Shown: positions 14,541 through 23,105, counted from the stretch's first letter. The stretch: DNA of 44,095 nucleotides from Candidatus Woesearchaeota archaeon (GCA_016192995.1 JACPTB010000012.1:1-44095); one strand, 5' to 3'. The notes: generated from the letters alone by a model not told the origin. A program made the numbers and translations.

Positions 14541-16793
14541 CTATTTAAATACTTCTTCAAAGACTGCATCAATATCCTCTTCGTTGTAGCTCTCGAGCAA
14601 TTTCTTTTTCAATTCTTTTTTAGAATAATCTTTTTTCTTAACCAATTCAACAATATCAGCTTCTATTTTTAGGCGCTCGACAAGATGGTCTGCTGATGCG
14701 TGTTCATGTTTCGATTCGCTTTTTTGATCCTGTTTTTCTTTTTTCTCAGTTTTAGGCTCTTCAAGAAGTTTTTCTACTTTCTTTCCTGCTTTTTTAACTA
14801 AGGTTTGTAAATGCTTATATTCCTCTACTGACAGATCACCAGTATCAACATGATCACCACCTTTTACCTCTTTTTCACCAATTTCTTCTAATCTTTGAAT
14901 AACATCTTCAGCTGAGCCGAGATTTTCTTTATCACTTACGTTAGTATGCTCTTTATCATGATGTTCTTCTTCATATTCTACTTCATTACCATGCTCATCT
15001 TTATGCGGCGATGACGAAAACTTGTCTTTGTATTTATGAAGCATTAATAAAAGAATAATAACGCCACCAACTATGAATGCGATTACATAAAATACTTGTT
15101 GTTTAATATCAGCCCAAGGACTTCCCAGTAGCATGATATTCATCATAACATTCTGACTTATAACATAAGGATTAAATTCTTTAATCGAAACAATAGTCTC
15201 ATTTCCATATTTTAAGATGGTATCTGAAAAAAATGCCATGGCGCTAAACACCACTATGTCAGCAAATACACTGGCTTCAAGATCTTTAATCATAATACCG
15301 ATAATAATACCTATGCTTGAGAATAAAGCTGTAATAAGGAATAAAGGAAGGATACTGAGATGGAAATGCGCAATAAATGCTTTTGTGGCAAAAAGTGAGA
15401 ATACTACAAAAATAAAGATAGAAACAACGAGATTGAAAACAAACGTTGTTGCAAAAAATTCGACAAGGGTGTCATAAAATAATTGCGGTGATTTGAAAAT
15501 GTCTACCTCAAACCTTTTTTCATGAATAAGATGCGTAGCAAGGAGCATTGTTACTAAGATTATAAGAAACAAATAAACACCTAACAATGCTGCTGAAGTA
15601 TCAGTATTTTCAATGCTTTTAAGGGAACTTGGACTCTTTTGAGATAATGAAGTAGTTGGTGTATTTTCTAAGTTGTTTATTACTTCCTGAACAACTGAAA
15701 GCGTATTAACCATTGTATCCAAATTATTAGAAATTGCTTTTACTTTTTGGCTTAAACTGATTATCTGAGGCGACGCTGCGGTTCCGCTTGCAGGTTCAAT
15801 CTTGCCTGAAGCATACGAAAGCGTGCTTTGGGCTTTGTTAATATCTGAGATTATAGTATCTAAACTTGTGTTTACTAACCCTGATTGCGCAGCAAGATCA
15901 GTTTTTAGTTCCTTCACTACATCATTTGCATCTTCAAGCAGTTCATTGACATTATCTTTTTGGCTTGATGATAAGTCTGAATCTTTAACTTCATCTTCAA
16001 TGTCATCTAACTTATTAGTAACTTTCTCCAAACCCTTAAATGTTAGATCATTTAGATCTTCAAGATCTTTAAGAAGTTGGCTTTTAGAGCTTGAAAAATC
16101 CATCTGTTCAACAGTCACACTTGATCCAGGAGATCCGCTACCTTGAGAAGAACCACTTGCTCCACTGCTTATTATACCTTTTAATTCTTGTTCTAAAGCT
16201 AAAACTCCATTTTTTGTTTCATCAAGCTGCTTTTTCTGCTGATCTAGTCCTGTATTTAATTTACTAATATCATTAAGGAAGTTAAGTTTTACATCGCCAG
16301 ATGAAAGAGAAGCCCCCTCTGTCGCAACAAACGACTTAAGTAATGAGCTTAAGTAAGGAATATTCTCACTACTCATGTAAATATGCATCGAACTAGTGTT
16401 TGACGTATTAGATTGCACTGATGCTAAACATGCATGAACAAGACCATATTTTACACTATAAACACATGCTTCTTCTGAAAGTAATTTTATGGTTAAAAAT
16501 CCCTGTTGAGCAAAAGCTTGTTCATAAGTTTGAGATACATTGTTTGCATTAGGAAAATAGTAACCTACTTTCATAGTCATAGCTGTTTCTTCATTGAATG
16601 CAATTCCTAATAAGAGCACTAAGATTATAGGAATGAAAATAGCTACTAACACCCCAAGACGAGAATTTGAGATATTTTTAAGATTTGTAGTTATCTTTTG
16701 AAATAATTCCTGTAACTTCACTGGATCACCAATTTTTGATTTTTTTGGTATTTTAACTATATAAAACTTATTGTTTTTTCGAGTTTGCTGCAT
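14541..16793 (-). CDS. ABC-2-type membrane protein with large coiled-coil extracytoplasmic domain
   Basis: 750 aa. One membrane segment at about residues 45-65 is followed by an outside region of about 330 residues rich in coiled coil (for example LNTGLDQQKKQLDETKNG). Six or so membrane segments lie at about 400-610 (ALLGVYLFLIILVTMLLATHL and similar). This layout is that of YhgE/Pip-like ABC-2 permeases. The last 140 residues are a highly charged cytoplasmic tail ending in a small helical domain. No ATPase gene is adjacent. A 153-aa helical protein gene lies 20 bases upstream and is probably in the same operon. The transported substrate is unknown. Confidence 0.72.
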   Translation of the reverse strand: MQQTRKNNKFYIVKIPKKSKIGDPVKLQELFQKITTNLKNISNSRLGVLVAIFIPIILVLLLGIAFNEETAMTMKVGYYFPNANNVSQTYEQAFAQQGFLTIKLLSEEACVYSVKYGLVHACLASVQSNTSNTSSMHIYMSSENIPYLSSLLKSFVATEGASLSSGDVKLNFLNDISKLNTGLDQQKKQLDETKNGVLALEQELKGIISSGASGSSQGSGSPGSSVTVEQMDFSSSKSQLLKDLEDLNDLTFKGLEKVTNKLDDIEDEVKDSDLSSSQKDNVNELLEDANDVVKELKTDLAAQSGLVNTSLDTIISDINKAQSTLSYASGKIEPASGTAASPQIISLSQKVKAISNNLDTMVNTLSVVQEVINNLENTPTTSLSQKSPSSLKSIENTDTSAALLGVYLFLIILVTMLLATHLIHEKRFEVDIFKSPQLFYDTLVEFFATTFVFNLVVSIFIFVVFSLFATKAFIAHFHLSILPLFLITALFSSIGIIIGIMIKDLEASVFADIVVFSAMAFFSDTILKYGNETIVSIKEFNPYVISQNVMMNIMLLGSPWADIKQQVFYVIAFIVGGVIILLLMLHKYKDKFSSSPHKDEHGNEVEYEEEHHDKEHTNVSDKENLGSAEDVIQRLEEIGEKEVKGGDHVDTGDLSVEEYKHLQTLVKKAGKKVEKLLEEPKTEKKEKQDQKSESKHEHASADHLVERLKIEADIVELVKKKDYSKKELKKKLLESYNEEDIDAVFEEVFK

Positions 16794-16813
16794 AATATTG
16801 ATTATGCGACAAA

Positions 16814-17275
16814 CTACCCTAAATAACCTAAATCTTCATGGAGCTGTTCTTCTTTTAACCAGCTGTCACGAATTTTTTCAAGAATAATCAGAATTTTTTC
16901 CCGAAGCTCTTGCCATTGCAGAGTTATTTTGCTTATAAACAATGCTTGCTCGTTTTTATCATTTTTAAGCAGAATAAATGTTGCGCTTCTCTGGAGATGC
17001 ATAAGTTGTTTATAAACAATAATAATATCTTTACGTTCTTCTTCTGAAAATACCTTTGCTTCATGAAGGGAAGCTAATGACGCTTCAGGTTCAATAAGAT
17101 TGTATATTATTTTCTCGTAATATTCAAGGTAATCAACAATATGTTTTAAGAGATCTGATAAAAGTGAGAGTTCTGTTGGTTCCAAACTGCATATATTGAA
17201 CGAACTATTAAGTTGATCGAAACTTGGAAGCTTGTATTGTTGCTGTGCTTTTTCATAGATTTCTTTAAATTCCAT
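16814..17275 (-). CDS. Hypothetical all-helical protein
   Basis: 153 aa with no signal peptide or membrane segment. It is predicted to be a helical bundle (SLLSDLLKHIVDYLEYYEKI, then EERKDIIIVYKQLMHLQRSA). Not recognised. It lies 20 bases upstream of the ABC-2-type membrane protein on the same strand, so it may act with it. A TATA-like TATTTAAAG lies about 26 bases before the ATG (near 17299-17306). Confidence 0.6.
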   Translation of the reverse strand: MEFKEIYEKAQQQYKLPSFDQLNSSFNICSLEPTELSLLSDLLKHIVDYLEYYEKIIYNLIEPEASLASLHEAKVFSEEERKDIIIVYKQLMHLQRSATFILLKNDKNEQALFISKITLQWQELREKILIILEKIRDSWLKEEQLHEDLGYLG

Positions 17276-17340
17276 ACTTTGGAGGAATATGTAGTTGTAT
17301 TTAAAGATATACTTATACTATTTTAAGGTATCATTGAAAA

Positions 17341-17494
17341 GTACGTAATAAGTCTTCTATGGTTTTAGTGCCGGTTCAGCTTTTGAAGTGTAGTTTTGAT
17401 TGGATTTTTCTCTCTGGCACTCCGAAAAATCCCCAAAGTGAACTTAAGAAGAGCTTCACAATATAGGCACTAAAACCCCAGACTTATTACGTAC
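17341..17494 (+). mobile_element. Palindromic MITE-like element, copy 2
   Basis: 154 bp. Perfect 15-base terminal inverted repeats GTACGTAATAAGTCT (17341-17355) and complement (17480-17494) continue inward as GGTTTTAGTGCC / GGCACTAAAACC. It is flanked by the 8-bp direct repeat ATTGAAAA (17333-17340 and 17495-17502). It is nearly identical to copy 3. The gap 17276-17636 holds this element and tRNA-Thr; I see no other gene there. Confidence 0.93.
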
Positions 17495-17505
17495 ATTGAA
17501 AAGAA

Positions 17506-17578
17506 AGCCTCCGGCGAGAATTGCACTCGCGACCTGCAGATTACAAGTCTGCCGCAATAGCTACTATGCTACGGAGGC
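17506..17578 (-). tRNA. tRNA-Thr (anticodon UGU)
   Basis: 73 nt. The acceptor GCCTCCG pairs perfectly with CGGAGGC, with discriminator U as usual in archaeal tRNA-Thr. Anticodon arm GCAGA-CTTGTAA-TCTGC gives UGU. The T stem GCGAG/CTCGC is perfect. CCA is not encoded. The elbow is odd: the T loop is TGCAATT, not TTCRAAT, and the D loop (AGTAGCTA) lacks the usual GG. Element copy 2 begins three bases beyond its 3' end, after a duplicated T-rich stretch. Confidence 0.9.
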
Positions 17579-17636
17579 ATGGTGGTAAGAACAAACAAAT
17601 GGTTTATAAATGTTATATTTTTACTGGTGAAAAATA

Positions 17637-18221
17637 TTAAAAATTCTGATCGGGAAATCCAAGAGCAGGAGCAAATGGCTGTATTGGTGTAACAAAGGTA
17701 TTTAATTCCATTTGACGTTTTACAAACTCTTGCAATTTATAAGCATCTTTTAACATATCTAGTTTGTGCTGTTCGAGCTGTTTTCGATAAAGACGTTTCC
17801 AGAATACGCTGAATATTGGGGCTAAAAACGGATTATTTCTAAACCTTTCTTTAACATCAACCTCTAACTTTGCTTTTACGAGAAATTCTACTTTTCCGGT
17901 AACTGCTTTAAACTTAAAATTTTGCTTGATCAATTCAACTTCAGTTAACCCTACACCATGAATGTCAAAAACAAATTTTTTTTTCACAAATGAATTTCCT
18001 TTAATGTCTTTTTCAGGTCTCCACCACACCCAGATCTCTTTTCCCCCTTTCTGTGTTCTTGTTTCAAACATAAAGGTCTCTGGAAATTCCGCATCACGAC
18101 CTTTTGAATACTCTTCCCGATAGAAATAATCGTGCAATGCTATGTATACTTTGTTAATAACTATTTTATCAGTAGACTTTATTTCAAACTTTGCAACGAG
18201 TATATCAAATGGCTCTCCCAT
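17637..18221 (-). CDS. Conserved hypothetical protein
   Basis: 194 aa, not assigned. The first 130 residues look beta-rich (ILVAKFEIKSTDKIVINKVY, then FMFETRTQKGGKEIWVWWRP, then FDIHGVGLTEVELIK), followed by a basic helical region (FWKRLYRKQLEQHKLDMLKD). There is no signal peptide. A membrane-surface role is possible because the helix is basic and aromatic, but this is speculation. The promoter has a TATA box at about 18243-18250 and a palindrome at the expected transcription start, immediately before the ATG. Confidence 0.6.
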   Translation of the reverse strand: MGEPFDILVAKFEIKSTDKIVINKVYIALHDYFYREEYSKGRDAEFPETFMFETRTQKGGKEIWVWWRPEKDIKGNSFVKKKFVFDIHGVGLTEVELIKQNFKFKAVTGKVEFLVKAKLEVDVKERFRNNPFLAPIFSVFWKRLYRKQLEQHKLDMLKDAYKLQEFVKRQMELNTFVTPIQPFAPALGFPDQNF

Positions 18222-18253
18222 ACTGTTTTAACAGTGTATGAATTTTATAAATG
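18222..18253 (-). promoter_or_regulatory. Promoter with palindrome at the predicted start site
   Basis: ACTGTT-TT-AACAGT (18222-18235) is an inverted repeat touching the ATG at 18221. A minus-strand TATA box (ATTTATAAAA) lies at about 18243-18252. The arrangement matches the glmM promoter: TATA, palindrome, start codon. Confidence 0.5.
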
Positions 18254-18268
18254 TTTTTACTAAATATA

Positions 18269-18429
18269 GGCTCTGCCCCGAATCTCGGCATAGCCTCGGT
18301 TTTGGTGCCGTGATTATCCCACTTGTGTATAAGAAGGAAAAAATTCCCATTGGAATTTCCTTTTTTCCCACGTATTACTTGAAGGATAATCACCAGCATG
18401 GCACCAAAAACTTTATTCTGGGCAGAGCC
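18269..18429 (+). mobile_element. Palindromic MITE-like element, copy 4
   Basis: 161 bp with ends GGCTCTGCCC (18269-18278) and GGGCAGAGCC (18420-18429). The ends continue inward through GGTTTTGGTGCC / GGCACCAAAAAC to a central GGAAAAAATTCC hairpin. It is the same subfamily as copy 5 (41945-42107). No 8-bp target duplication is visible, so it is older, recombined or hybrid. It separates two divergent promoters. Confidence 0.85.
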
Positions 18430-18473
18430 AATGATCAATAAACTATTTAAAACAACACTTTGTTCTTTAGCTT

Positions 18474-19673
18474 ATGTTTATTGGAGTAGTAGGCAAGCCA
18501 TCAGTGGGGAAAAGCACCTTTTTTAAGGCAGCAACATTAGCAAATGTAGATATTGCACCCTATCCTTTTACTACGATTAAACCTAATCATGCTATTGGTT
18601 TTGTCAAAGTTAAAGATGTTGCACTCGAGTTTGGAAAACACTCAAATCCCCGAACAGGATACTGTTTAGGAGATTATCGTTTTGTACCTATTGATCTAAT
18701 GGATGTTGCTGGATTAGTTCCAGGAGCTCATAAAGGTTTAGGAATGGGAAATCAATTTCTTGATGATTTAAGGCAAGCAGATGTTTTAATTCATGTTATA
18801 GATATCTCTGGAAGTGTTGATGAGAAAGGTGAATCTGTTGAACCTGGAAGTTATGATCCTATTAATGATGTCTTGTTTCTTGAAGAAGAGCTTGATTTTT
18901 GGTATTTAGGAATTCTCAAAAAAGGATGGGACAAGTTTGCGCGCACGATTATTCAAGAAAAAAAATCTGTTGTTCTAGCTCTTGCTAAACAATTAAGCGG
19001 ATTAAAAGTTACAGAACAAATGATCGATGCTGGTGTTAAGAAACTTTCATTGGATCCTTTTAAACCTACTTTGTGGCAAGAACAGGACTTGCATAGTTTA
19101 GCAAGATTTTTGCGAGAACAAACAAAACCCATGGTCATCGCTGCAAATAAAATTGATGTTCCTTGCGCAAAAGTAAATCTCATTAGAATTAAAGAGAAAT
19201 TTCCCCAGTATTTGATTATTCCTTGTAGTTCTGAAAGCGAATTAGCACTGCGAGAAGCTTCCCGACATAATCTTATAGAGTATATACCTGGTGAAAAAAC
19301 ATTTACTGTTAAGAATTCTGAGAAATTAAGTGAGCAGCAGAAAAATGCCTTGTCCTTTATTCAACAAAACATTCTGCAAGAATATGGAAGCACGGGGGTA
19401 CAAGAGGTTCTTAATACAGCTGTGTTTAGACTGTTGAAGTATATTGCTATTTTTCCCGGTGGTGTTAATAAACTCGAAGATAAAGATGGCAATGTATTAC
19501 CTGATTGTTTTTTGATGCCTGAACAAACTACTGCATTAGATTTTGCTTATAGATTACATACTGATTTTGGGAAGCATTTTATTTGCGCAAAAGACTGTAA
19601 AACAAAGATGACTGTTGGGAAAGAACATCGTTTAAAACATTCTGATGTTGTTGAAATTGTAAGTGGGAAATAG
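18474..19673 (+). CDS. ychF: YchF/OLA1-type translation-associated GTPase/ATPase
   Basis: 399 aa. G1 GKPSVGKST lies at residues 7-15, the G2 region in PYPFTTIKPN, G3 DVAGLVPGAHKGLG near 80, and G4 NKID near 226. The C-terminal TGS domain carries LHTDFGKHFICAKDC and ends KHSDVVEIVSG. The archaeal homologues have this length and an alpha-helical insert between the G domain and TGS. The family binds ribosomes. The TATA-like ACTATTTAAAAC is centred 27 bases before the ATG, so the mRNA is probably leaderless. It converges with the Zn-ribbon gene; element copy 3 lies between. Confidence 0.93.
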   Translation: MFIGVVGKPSVGKSTFFKAATLANVDIAPYPFTTIKPNHAIGFVKVKDVALEFGKHSNPRTGYCLGDYRFVPIDLMDVAGLVPGAHKGLGMGNQFLDDLRQADVLIHVIDISGSVDEKGESVEPGSYDPINDVLFLEEELDFWYLGILKKGWDKFARTIIQEKKSVVLALAKQLSGLKVTEQMIDAGVKKLSLDPFKPTLWQEQDLHSLARFLREQTKPMVIAANKIDVPCAKVNLIRIKEKFPQYLIIPCSSESELALREASRHNLIEYIPGEKTFTVKNSEKLSEQQKNALSFIQQNILQEYGSTGVQEVLNTAVFRLLKYIAIFPGGVNKLEDKDGNVLPDCFLMPEQTTALDFAYRLHTDFGKHFICAKDCKTKMTVGKEHRLKHSDVVEIVSGK

Positions 19674-19726
19674 AAGAAGGTAAGAGATTGATAGATTATA
19701 GGAATATACATAATGGATTATTTTAT

Positions 19727-19878
19727 GTACGTAATAAGTCTTCTATTGTTTTAGTGCCAGTTCAGCTTTTGAAGTCTGCTTGAATTGGATTTTTCTCTCT
19801 GGCACTCCGAAAAATCCCCACACCTAAACTTGAAGAGCCTCACGAAATAGGCACTAAAACCCCAGACTTATTACGTAC
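19727..19878 (+). mobile_element. Palindromic MITE-like element, copy 3
   Basis: 152 bp with perfect terminal inverted repeats GTACGTAATAAGTCT (19727-19741) and complement (19864-19878), flanked by the 8-bp direct repeat TATTTTAT (19719-19726 and 19879-19886). The right-hand duplication includes the stop codon of the gene at 19883-20305. It is nearly identical to copy 2 across both ends and the centre. Confidence 0.94.
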
Positions 19879-19882
19879 TATT

Positions 19883-20305
19883 TTATTCTTCTTCATGTTT
19901 ATGATCTTCAATACCCAAATCATTCAGATCAAGATTTCGCTTAAAACTTTCGGCAATATCGATCACATACTTTCCTTCTTCTAATTTGTAAATCAAAGGA
20001 TATTTCTTATTGAAAAGCCTTACTAAATCAAGCTCAAATTTTCCTGGTTCAAGAATTCTCACTGATTCAAGGTCGAGAACAACTGGCTGGTCTTCTTCAG
20101 TAATTTCATGACCTAACATTTCCGTAACATCTGTTTCAATTTGTTTTTTATCTTCTATGGTCAATTTATTTGTAATCACTTTTGCTTCTTCAAGACGTGC
20201 TTTTTTAATGTAGAAAAATAGCTTGCAACCACAGGTGCAACCAGAAAGGATTATACTTGATCCCTCATCGTATAGTATATTGCAACGAACACATTGGTGC
20301 GGCAT
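19883..20305 (-). CDS. Zn-ribbon protein (DUF2072/COG3364-like)
   Basis: 140 aa. The N-terminal zinc ribbon MPHQCVRCNILYDEGSSIIL continues SGCTCGCKLFFYIKKA, giving CxxC and CxCxC cysteine clusters. The acidic C-terminal two thirds (residues 60-140) end in DHKHEEE. The MPHQCVRC start and position after DUF2073 and an Era-like GTPase match a conserved archaeal neighbourhood that has been linked to replication-origin surroundings; the biochemical role is unknown. It starts 24 bases after the preceding gene. Its stop codon lies inside the target duplication of element copy 3. Confidence 0.82.
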   Translation of the reverse strand: MPHQCVRCNILYDEGSSIILSGCTCGCKLFFYIKKARLEEAKVITNKLTIEDKKQIETDVTEMLGHEITEEDQPVVLDLESVRILEPGKFELDLVRLFNKKYPLIYKLEEGKYVIDIAESFKRNLDLNDLGIEDHKHEEE

Positions 20306-20329
20306 AGTTTTACCTACAGTTTAACCAGA

Positions 20330-20698
20330 CTACTTATTCTTCGTGAGAAGCTCAATCTTGTTAGGATCTTGCTTAATTTCTTTGACAATGCTTGCAGGAC
20401 CAATAATAGTCAGTCCAATTCGATTCCCTAATAGCGTATTAATCATTTGATACTTTAACTTTCCTAAAAGATTAGCGTCTTTGTAATTTGGATAGACTAC
20501 TCCTAATTCAATTCCTTTAAAAGTATTAGAAATATCCTGCATTGTTTTTTTGATTAGATCTGCTTCTTCTTCTCGTGTCAATCTTCCTTCTAATAACAGA
20601 ATCTTATTAAGTTTAACTATATCGAGAAGTTTGCTAACTCTTTTGCTTGAGCTTAAGCTTTCAATTTCATGATATGGCACAAATTGCAATGTTAACAT
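20330..20698 (-). CDS. DUF2073-family archaeal protein
   Basis: 122 aa. It starts MLTLQFVPYHEIESLSSSKR and has KILLLEGRLTREEEADLI and IGLTIIGPASIVKEIKQDPN, the pattern I associate with DUF2073. It lies between an Era-like GTPase and a DUF2072 Zn ribbon on the same strand, the usual archaeal order. No catalytic motif is seen. The trio probably functions together. Its own promoter may be the TATA within the hairpin at 20763-20787. Confidence 0.8.
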   Translation of the reverse strand: MLTLQFVPYHEIESLSSSKRVSKLLDIVKLNKILLLEGRLTREEEADLIKKTMQDISNTFKGIELGVVYPNYKDANLLGKLKYQMINTLLGNRIGLTIIGPASIVKEIKQDPNKIELLTKNK

Positions 20699-20762
20699 GT
20701 TTCAACCCTTTTTCGTAGCTGACCAGTAATTATGTTCCTATAATTCATAGTGTTGATTATTT

Positions 20763-20787
20763 ATAAAGGTACTGGTCATACCTTTAT
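20763..20787. repeat. Inverted repeat between the GTPase and DUF2073 genes
   Basis: ATAAAGGTA (20763-20771) and TACCTTTAT (20779-20787) are perfect complements with a 7-base loop, 13 bases past the GTPase stop on the minus strand. It contains a minus-strand TATA-like TTTATAAAT. It may terminate the GTPase mRNA or bind a regulator of the downstream gene. A second pair, GACCAGT (20721) and ACTGGTC (20771), spans the gap. Confidence 0.5.
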
Positions 20788-20799
20788 AGTTATTATATT

Positions 20800-21432
20800 T
20801 TACCCTGCAAGCCCGAGCAATGCTTCATAAAATTGCTCCATTCCTTCGCCTTTTTTTGCTGAAATTCCTACAATTTCATATTGAGGAAATGCTGCCTGGA
20901 TTTTTTTAATATCTGCTTTTTTTAAATCGATCTTGTTAGCGACAATCAACACAGGAATACTTCTTGCTTGAAGATTTCCAATAATAGTTATATTTACTTG
21001 AGTATAAGGATCTTTGGTAGCATCTAATATGATAATAACAACATCCATATTGTCTAACCATTTAATAGCATCAATTACACCTTTAGTTGCTTCTTTTGCT
21101 CTTGTTTTTGCTTCGGCTTCCTTCATACCAACTTTAATAAAATCTTCATAATCGATCTTAGTTGCAATTCCAGGTGTATCAACTAAATTAAATGAGAGTT
21201 CTTTATTTTTTGCTTTAATAGAAATTTGTTCTTTAACTTGAACTTCCCGAGTTTCATGAGCAATTGGGGACGAAGTTCCTAATTCTTCACCTAACCAATC
21301 CATACAAATTTTATTAGCTAATGTTGTTTTTCCACTATTCGGCGGACCATATAAACCTAACTTAATTTGCTTTTTCTTTCCAAAAAGATCACGAAACACT
21401 TTTCGAATAAATTGTTGTATTAATTTCAGCAT
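20800..21432 (-). CDS. Era-like small GTPase of the archaeal DUF2073 cluster
   Basis: 210 aa. G1 GPPNSGKTT lies near residues 29-37, G3 DTPG near 83 and G4 NKID near 167. A switch region (SSPIAHETREVQVKE) lies between G1 and G3, and a basic N-terminal amphipathic helix (LIQQFIRKVFRDLFGKKKQ) could touch membrane or RNA. C-terminal GISAKKGEGMEQF is the G5 region. It is the first gene of the trio with DUF2073 and the Zn ribbon. It is divergent from the HTH protein at 21516. Confidence 0.88.
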   Translation of the reverse strand: MLKLIQQFIRKVFRDLFGKKKQIKLGLYGPPNSGKTTLANKICMDWLGEELGTSSPIAHETREVQVKEQISIKAKNKELSFNLVDTPGIATKIDYEDFIKVGMKEAEAKTRAKEATKGVIDAIKWLDNMDVVIIILDATKDPYTQVNITIIGNLQARSIPVLIVANKIDLKKADIKKIQAAFPQYEIVGISAKKGEGMEQFYEALLGLAG

Positions 21433-21515
21433 GGTAACAAGAGTGCGTACCAGTGTGTACTATTTATAATTTTCTATTCTAAAGATTTATATAGTTCTCA
21501 TTTCATAAAAATAGG

Positions 21516-22061
21516 ATGGAAGAACAGATACGATGTGACAGCTTACAAGTAATAAAAGATGTTATCAGAAATCTGAAAAATGAAGATTTCACTGCCATAG
21601 AAGAAGTAAGTGATCATGTTATTCATTGCGCTTCAGTATACCAAGATTCTTCGGCAATTAGCTTGTCCGTAAGTGTTTTTGCGCTTGCGAAAATGGTTCA
21701 AAGAAAGAAAAAAATTTTACCTCATATCTATGAAATCCTCGAAAACGCGAAGAACGCCTTACAAGAAAAAAATGATGCTGCTTATCTCCAAGCTCTTAAA
21801 AAACTTATTGCAACTATTTCTCAAGAAGATCACAAAGTACAAAAATATATACGAAGAGTTATGAATGATGCGCAAATTAAAAAAGGTTTTAAACTTTATG
21901 AACATGGGATTTCTTTGGGAAAAACTGCTGAACTTCTTGGTATTTCCCACTGGGAACTCATGAAGTATATTGGTAATGTAAATTTGCCTGAGATTGCTGT
22001 TGAGAAGATATCCCTGCCTCAAAGAATTAAATATGTACGAACTCTTTTTAATGTGAGATGA
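21516..22061 (+). CDS. Helical protein with C-terminal UPF0175-like HTH
   Basis: 181 aa. The first 130 residues are helical (FTAIEEVSDHVIHCASVYQD, SVSVFALAKMVQRKKKILPH). The C-terminal KLYEHGISLGKTAELLGISH followed by WELMKYIG is the helix-turn-helix seen in UPF0175/VapB-type antitoxins. The PIN-domain gene starts 68 bases downstream, which suggests an antitoxin-toxin or regulator-nuclease pair. The TATA box AGATTTATATAG is centred 27 bases before the ATG, a clear leaderless promoter. Confidence 0.7.
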   Translation: MEEQIRCDSLQVIKDVIRNLKNEDFTAIEEVSDHVIHCASVYQDSSAISLSVSVFALAKMVQRKKKILPHIYEILENAKNALQEKNDAAYLQALKKLIATISQEDHKVQKYIRRVMNDAQIKKGFKLYEHGISLGKTAELLGISHWELMKYIGNVNLPEIAVEKISLPQRIKYVRTLFNVR

Positions 22062-22129
22062 TGCTGTTATTGTTTTGGTTAGGTTATGTTGAGATAAAAC
22101 ATAAATTAGTTGATGTTGTTTAGGAGGTG

Positions 22130-22843
22130 ATGAACGTTAGAGCACTTGTATTTGATACCGGACCGATTATTAGTTTAACCATTAACAACTTGTTATGGCT
22201 CCTCGAACCATTGAAAGAGCGGTTTAGAGGAGCGTTTTATATCACTCCCCATGTATATGAAGAACTTATTGATAGACCTCTTGAAACAAAAAGATATAAA
22301 TTTGAAGCTCTTCAGGTTTTGCCTATTATCAGTCGAGGAATAATTGACACTATTTCTGAACCTGAGATGAAACAAAAAACAGAGTATCTGCTTAACCTGA
22401 TGAATACTTGTTTTTATATTGATACCATTGCCCTCACCTTGGTTCATTTTGCTGAGATTGAGACCTTAGCATGCGCTTTAATTACCGGTGCTGAAACGGT
22501 TGTTATAGATGAACGAACTGCGCGCAAATTTATTGAAGACCCTTTTTCACTCCAAAAAACACTTGAGAAAAAACTTCAAAAAAAGATTACGATGAATACT
22601 CCTTGTTTACAGAAGGTCCAGCAGGAGCTGAAAGGATTGCAGGTCATAAGATCGTTTGACTTAATAATGATAGCCTATGAACTAGGTTTATTAGATAGAT
22701 ATATACTCGATGAAGAAAAAAACGTTATTAAAAATCTCGATAAAGCTGTTTTAGAAGGGGCATTATGGGGTGTTAAATTAAACGGCTGCAGCGCACGGGA
22801 TGATGAAATTGAGCAAGCTGTTAGGCTTCTTAAAAGAAGATAA
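22130..22843 (+). CDS. PIN-domain protein
   Basis: 237 aa from ATG 22130 (a GTG one codon earlier is possible). Acidic residues expected of a PIN nuclease are visible: D in VFDTGPIISL near residue 8, E in PHVYEELID near 42, DE in VVIDERTARKF near 125, and D in RSFDLIMIAYELG near 174. It is larger than standard VapC (about 130 aa), with a helical insertion and a C-terminal helix. A strong AGGAGGTG abuts the start codon, unlike the leaderless genes around it, which fits translation of the second gene of an operon with the HTH protein. Confidence 0.72.
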   Translation: MNVRALVFDTGPIISLTINNLLWLLEPLKERFRGAFYITPHVYEELIDRPLETKRYKFEALQVLPIISRGIIDTISEPEMKQKTEYLLNLMNTCFYIDTIALTLVHFAEIETLACALITGAETVVIDERTARKFIEDPFSLQKTLEKKLQKKITMNTPCLQKVQQELKGLQVIRSFDLIMIAYELGLLDRYILDEEKNVIKNLDKAVLEGALWGVKLNGCSARDDEIEQAVRLLKRR

Positions 22844-22844
22844 G

Positions 22845-23057
22845 TTACCTTTTCCTTTTCTTTGATTTTTTCTCATTTAAGTTCTTGTAATAATCATTAG
22901 AATATTCAAGAATTTTTGTTAATTGCTTGTCTTCAGTCTCAAATTCCTTTTCTTCATCTTCAAGCTCTTGTTCAGTAACAATATGCTTGTGCTCTTCTTG
23001 CTTTGCTTTTCGCAAAGCAAACCATATCTTCCATTTTTCTTTTAGTTTTTCAAACAT
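22845..23057 (-). CDS. Small charged hypothetical protein
   Basis: 70 aa. A basic aromatic N terminus (MFEKLKEKWKIWFALRKAKQ) is followed by a very acidic middle and a Lys/Arg-rich tail. It is probably a single long helix. It is convergent with the PIN gene, with one base between the stops. Not recognised; its support is the open frame, orderly gene packing and codon use like the neighbours. Confidence 0.5.
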   Translation of the reverse strand: MFEKLKEKWKIWFALRKAKQEEHKHIVTEQELEDEEKEFETEDKQLTKILEYSNDYYKNLNEKKSKKRKR

Positions 23058-23105
23058 AAAATCTCTTGAAATTTAATTCTTTAAAAAATTTTTGAATTTA
23101 TCTGA

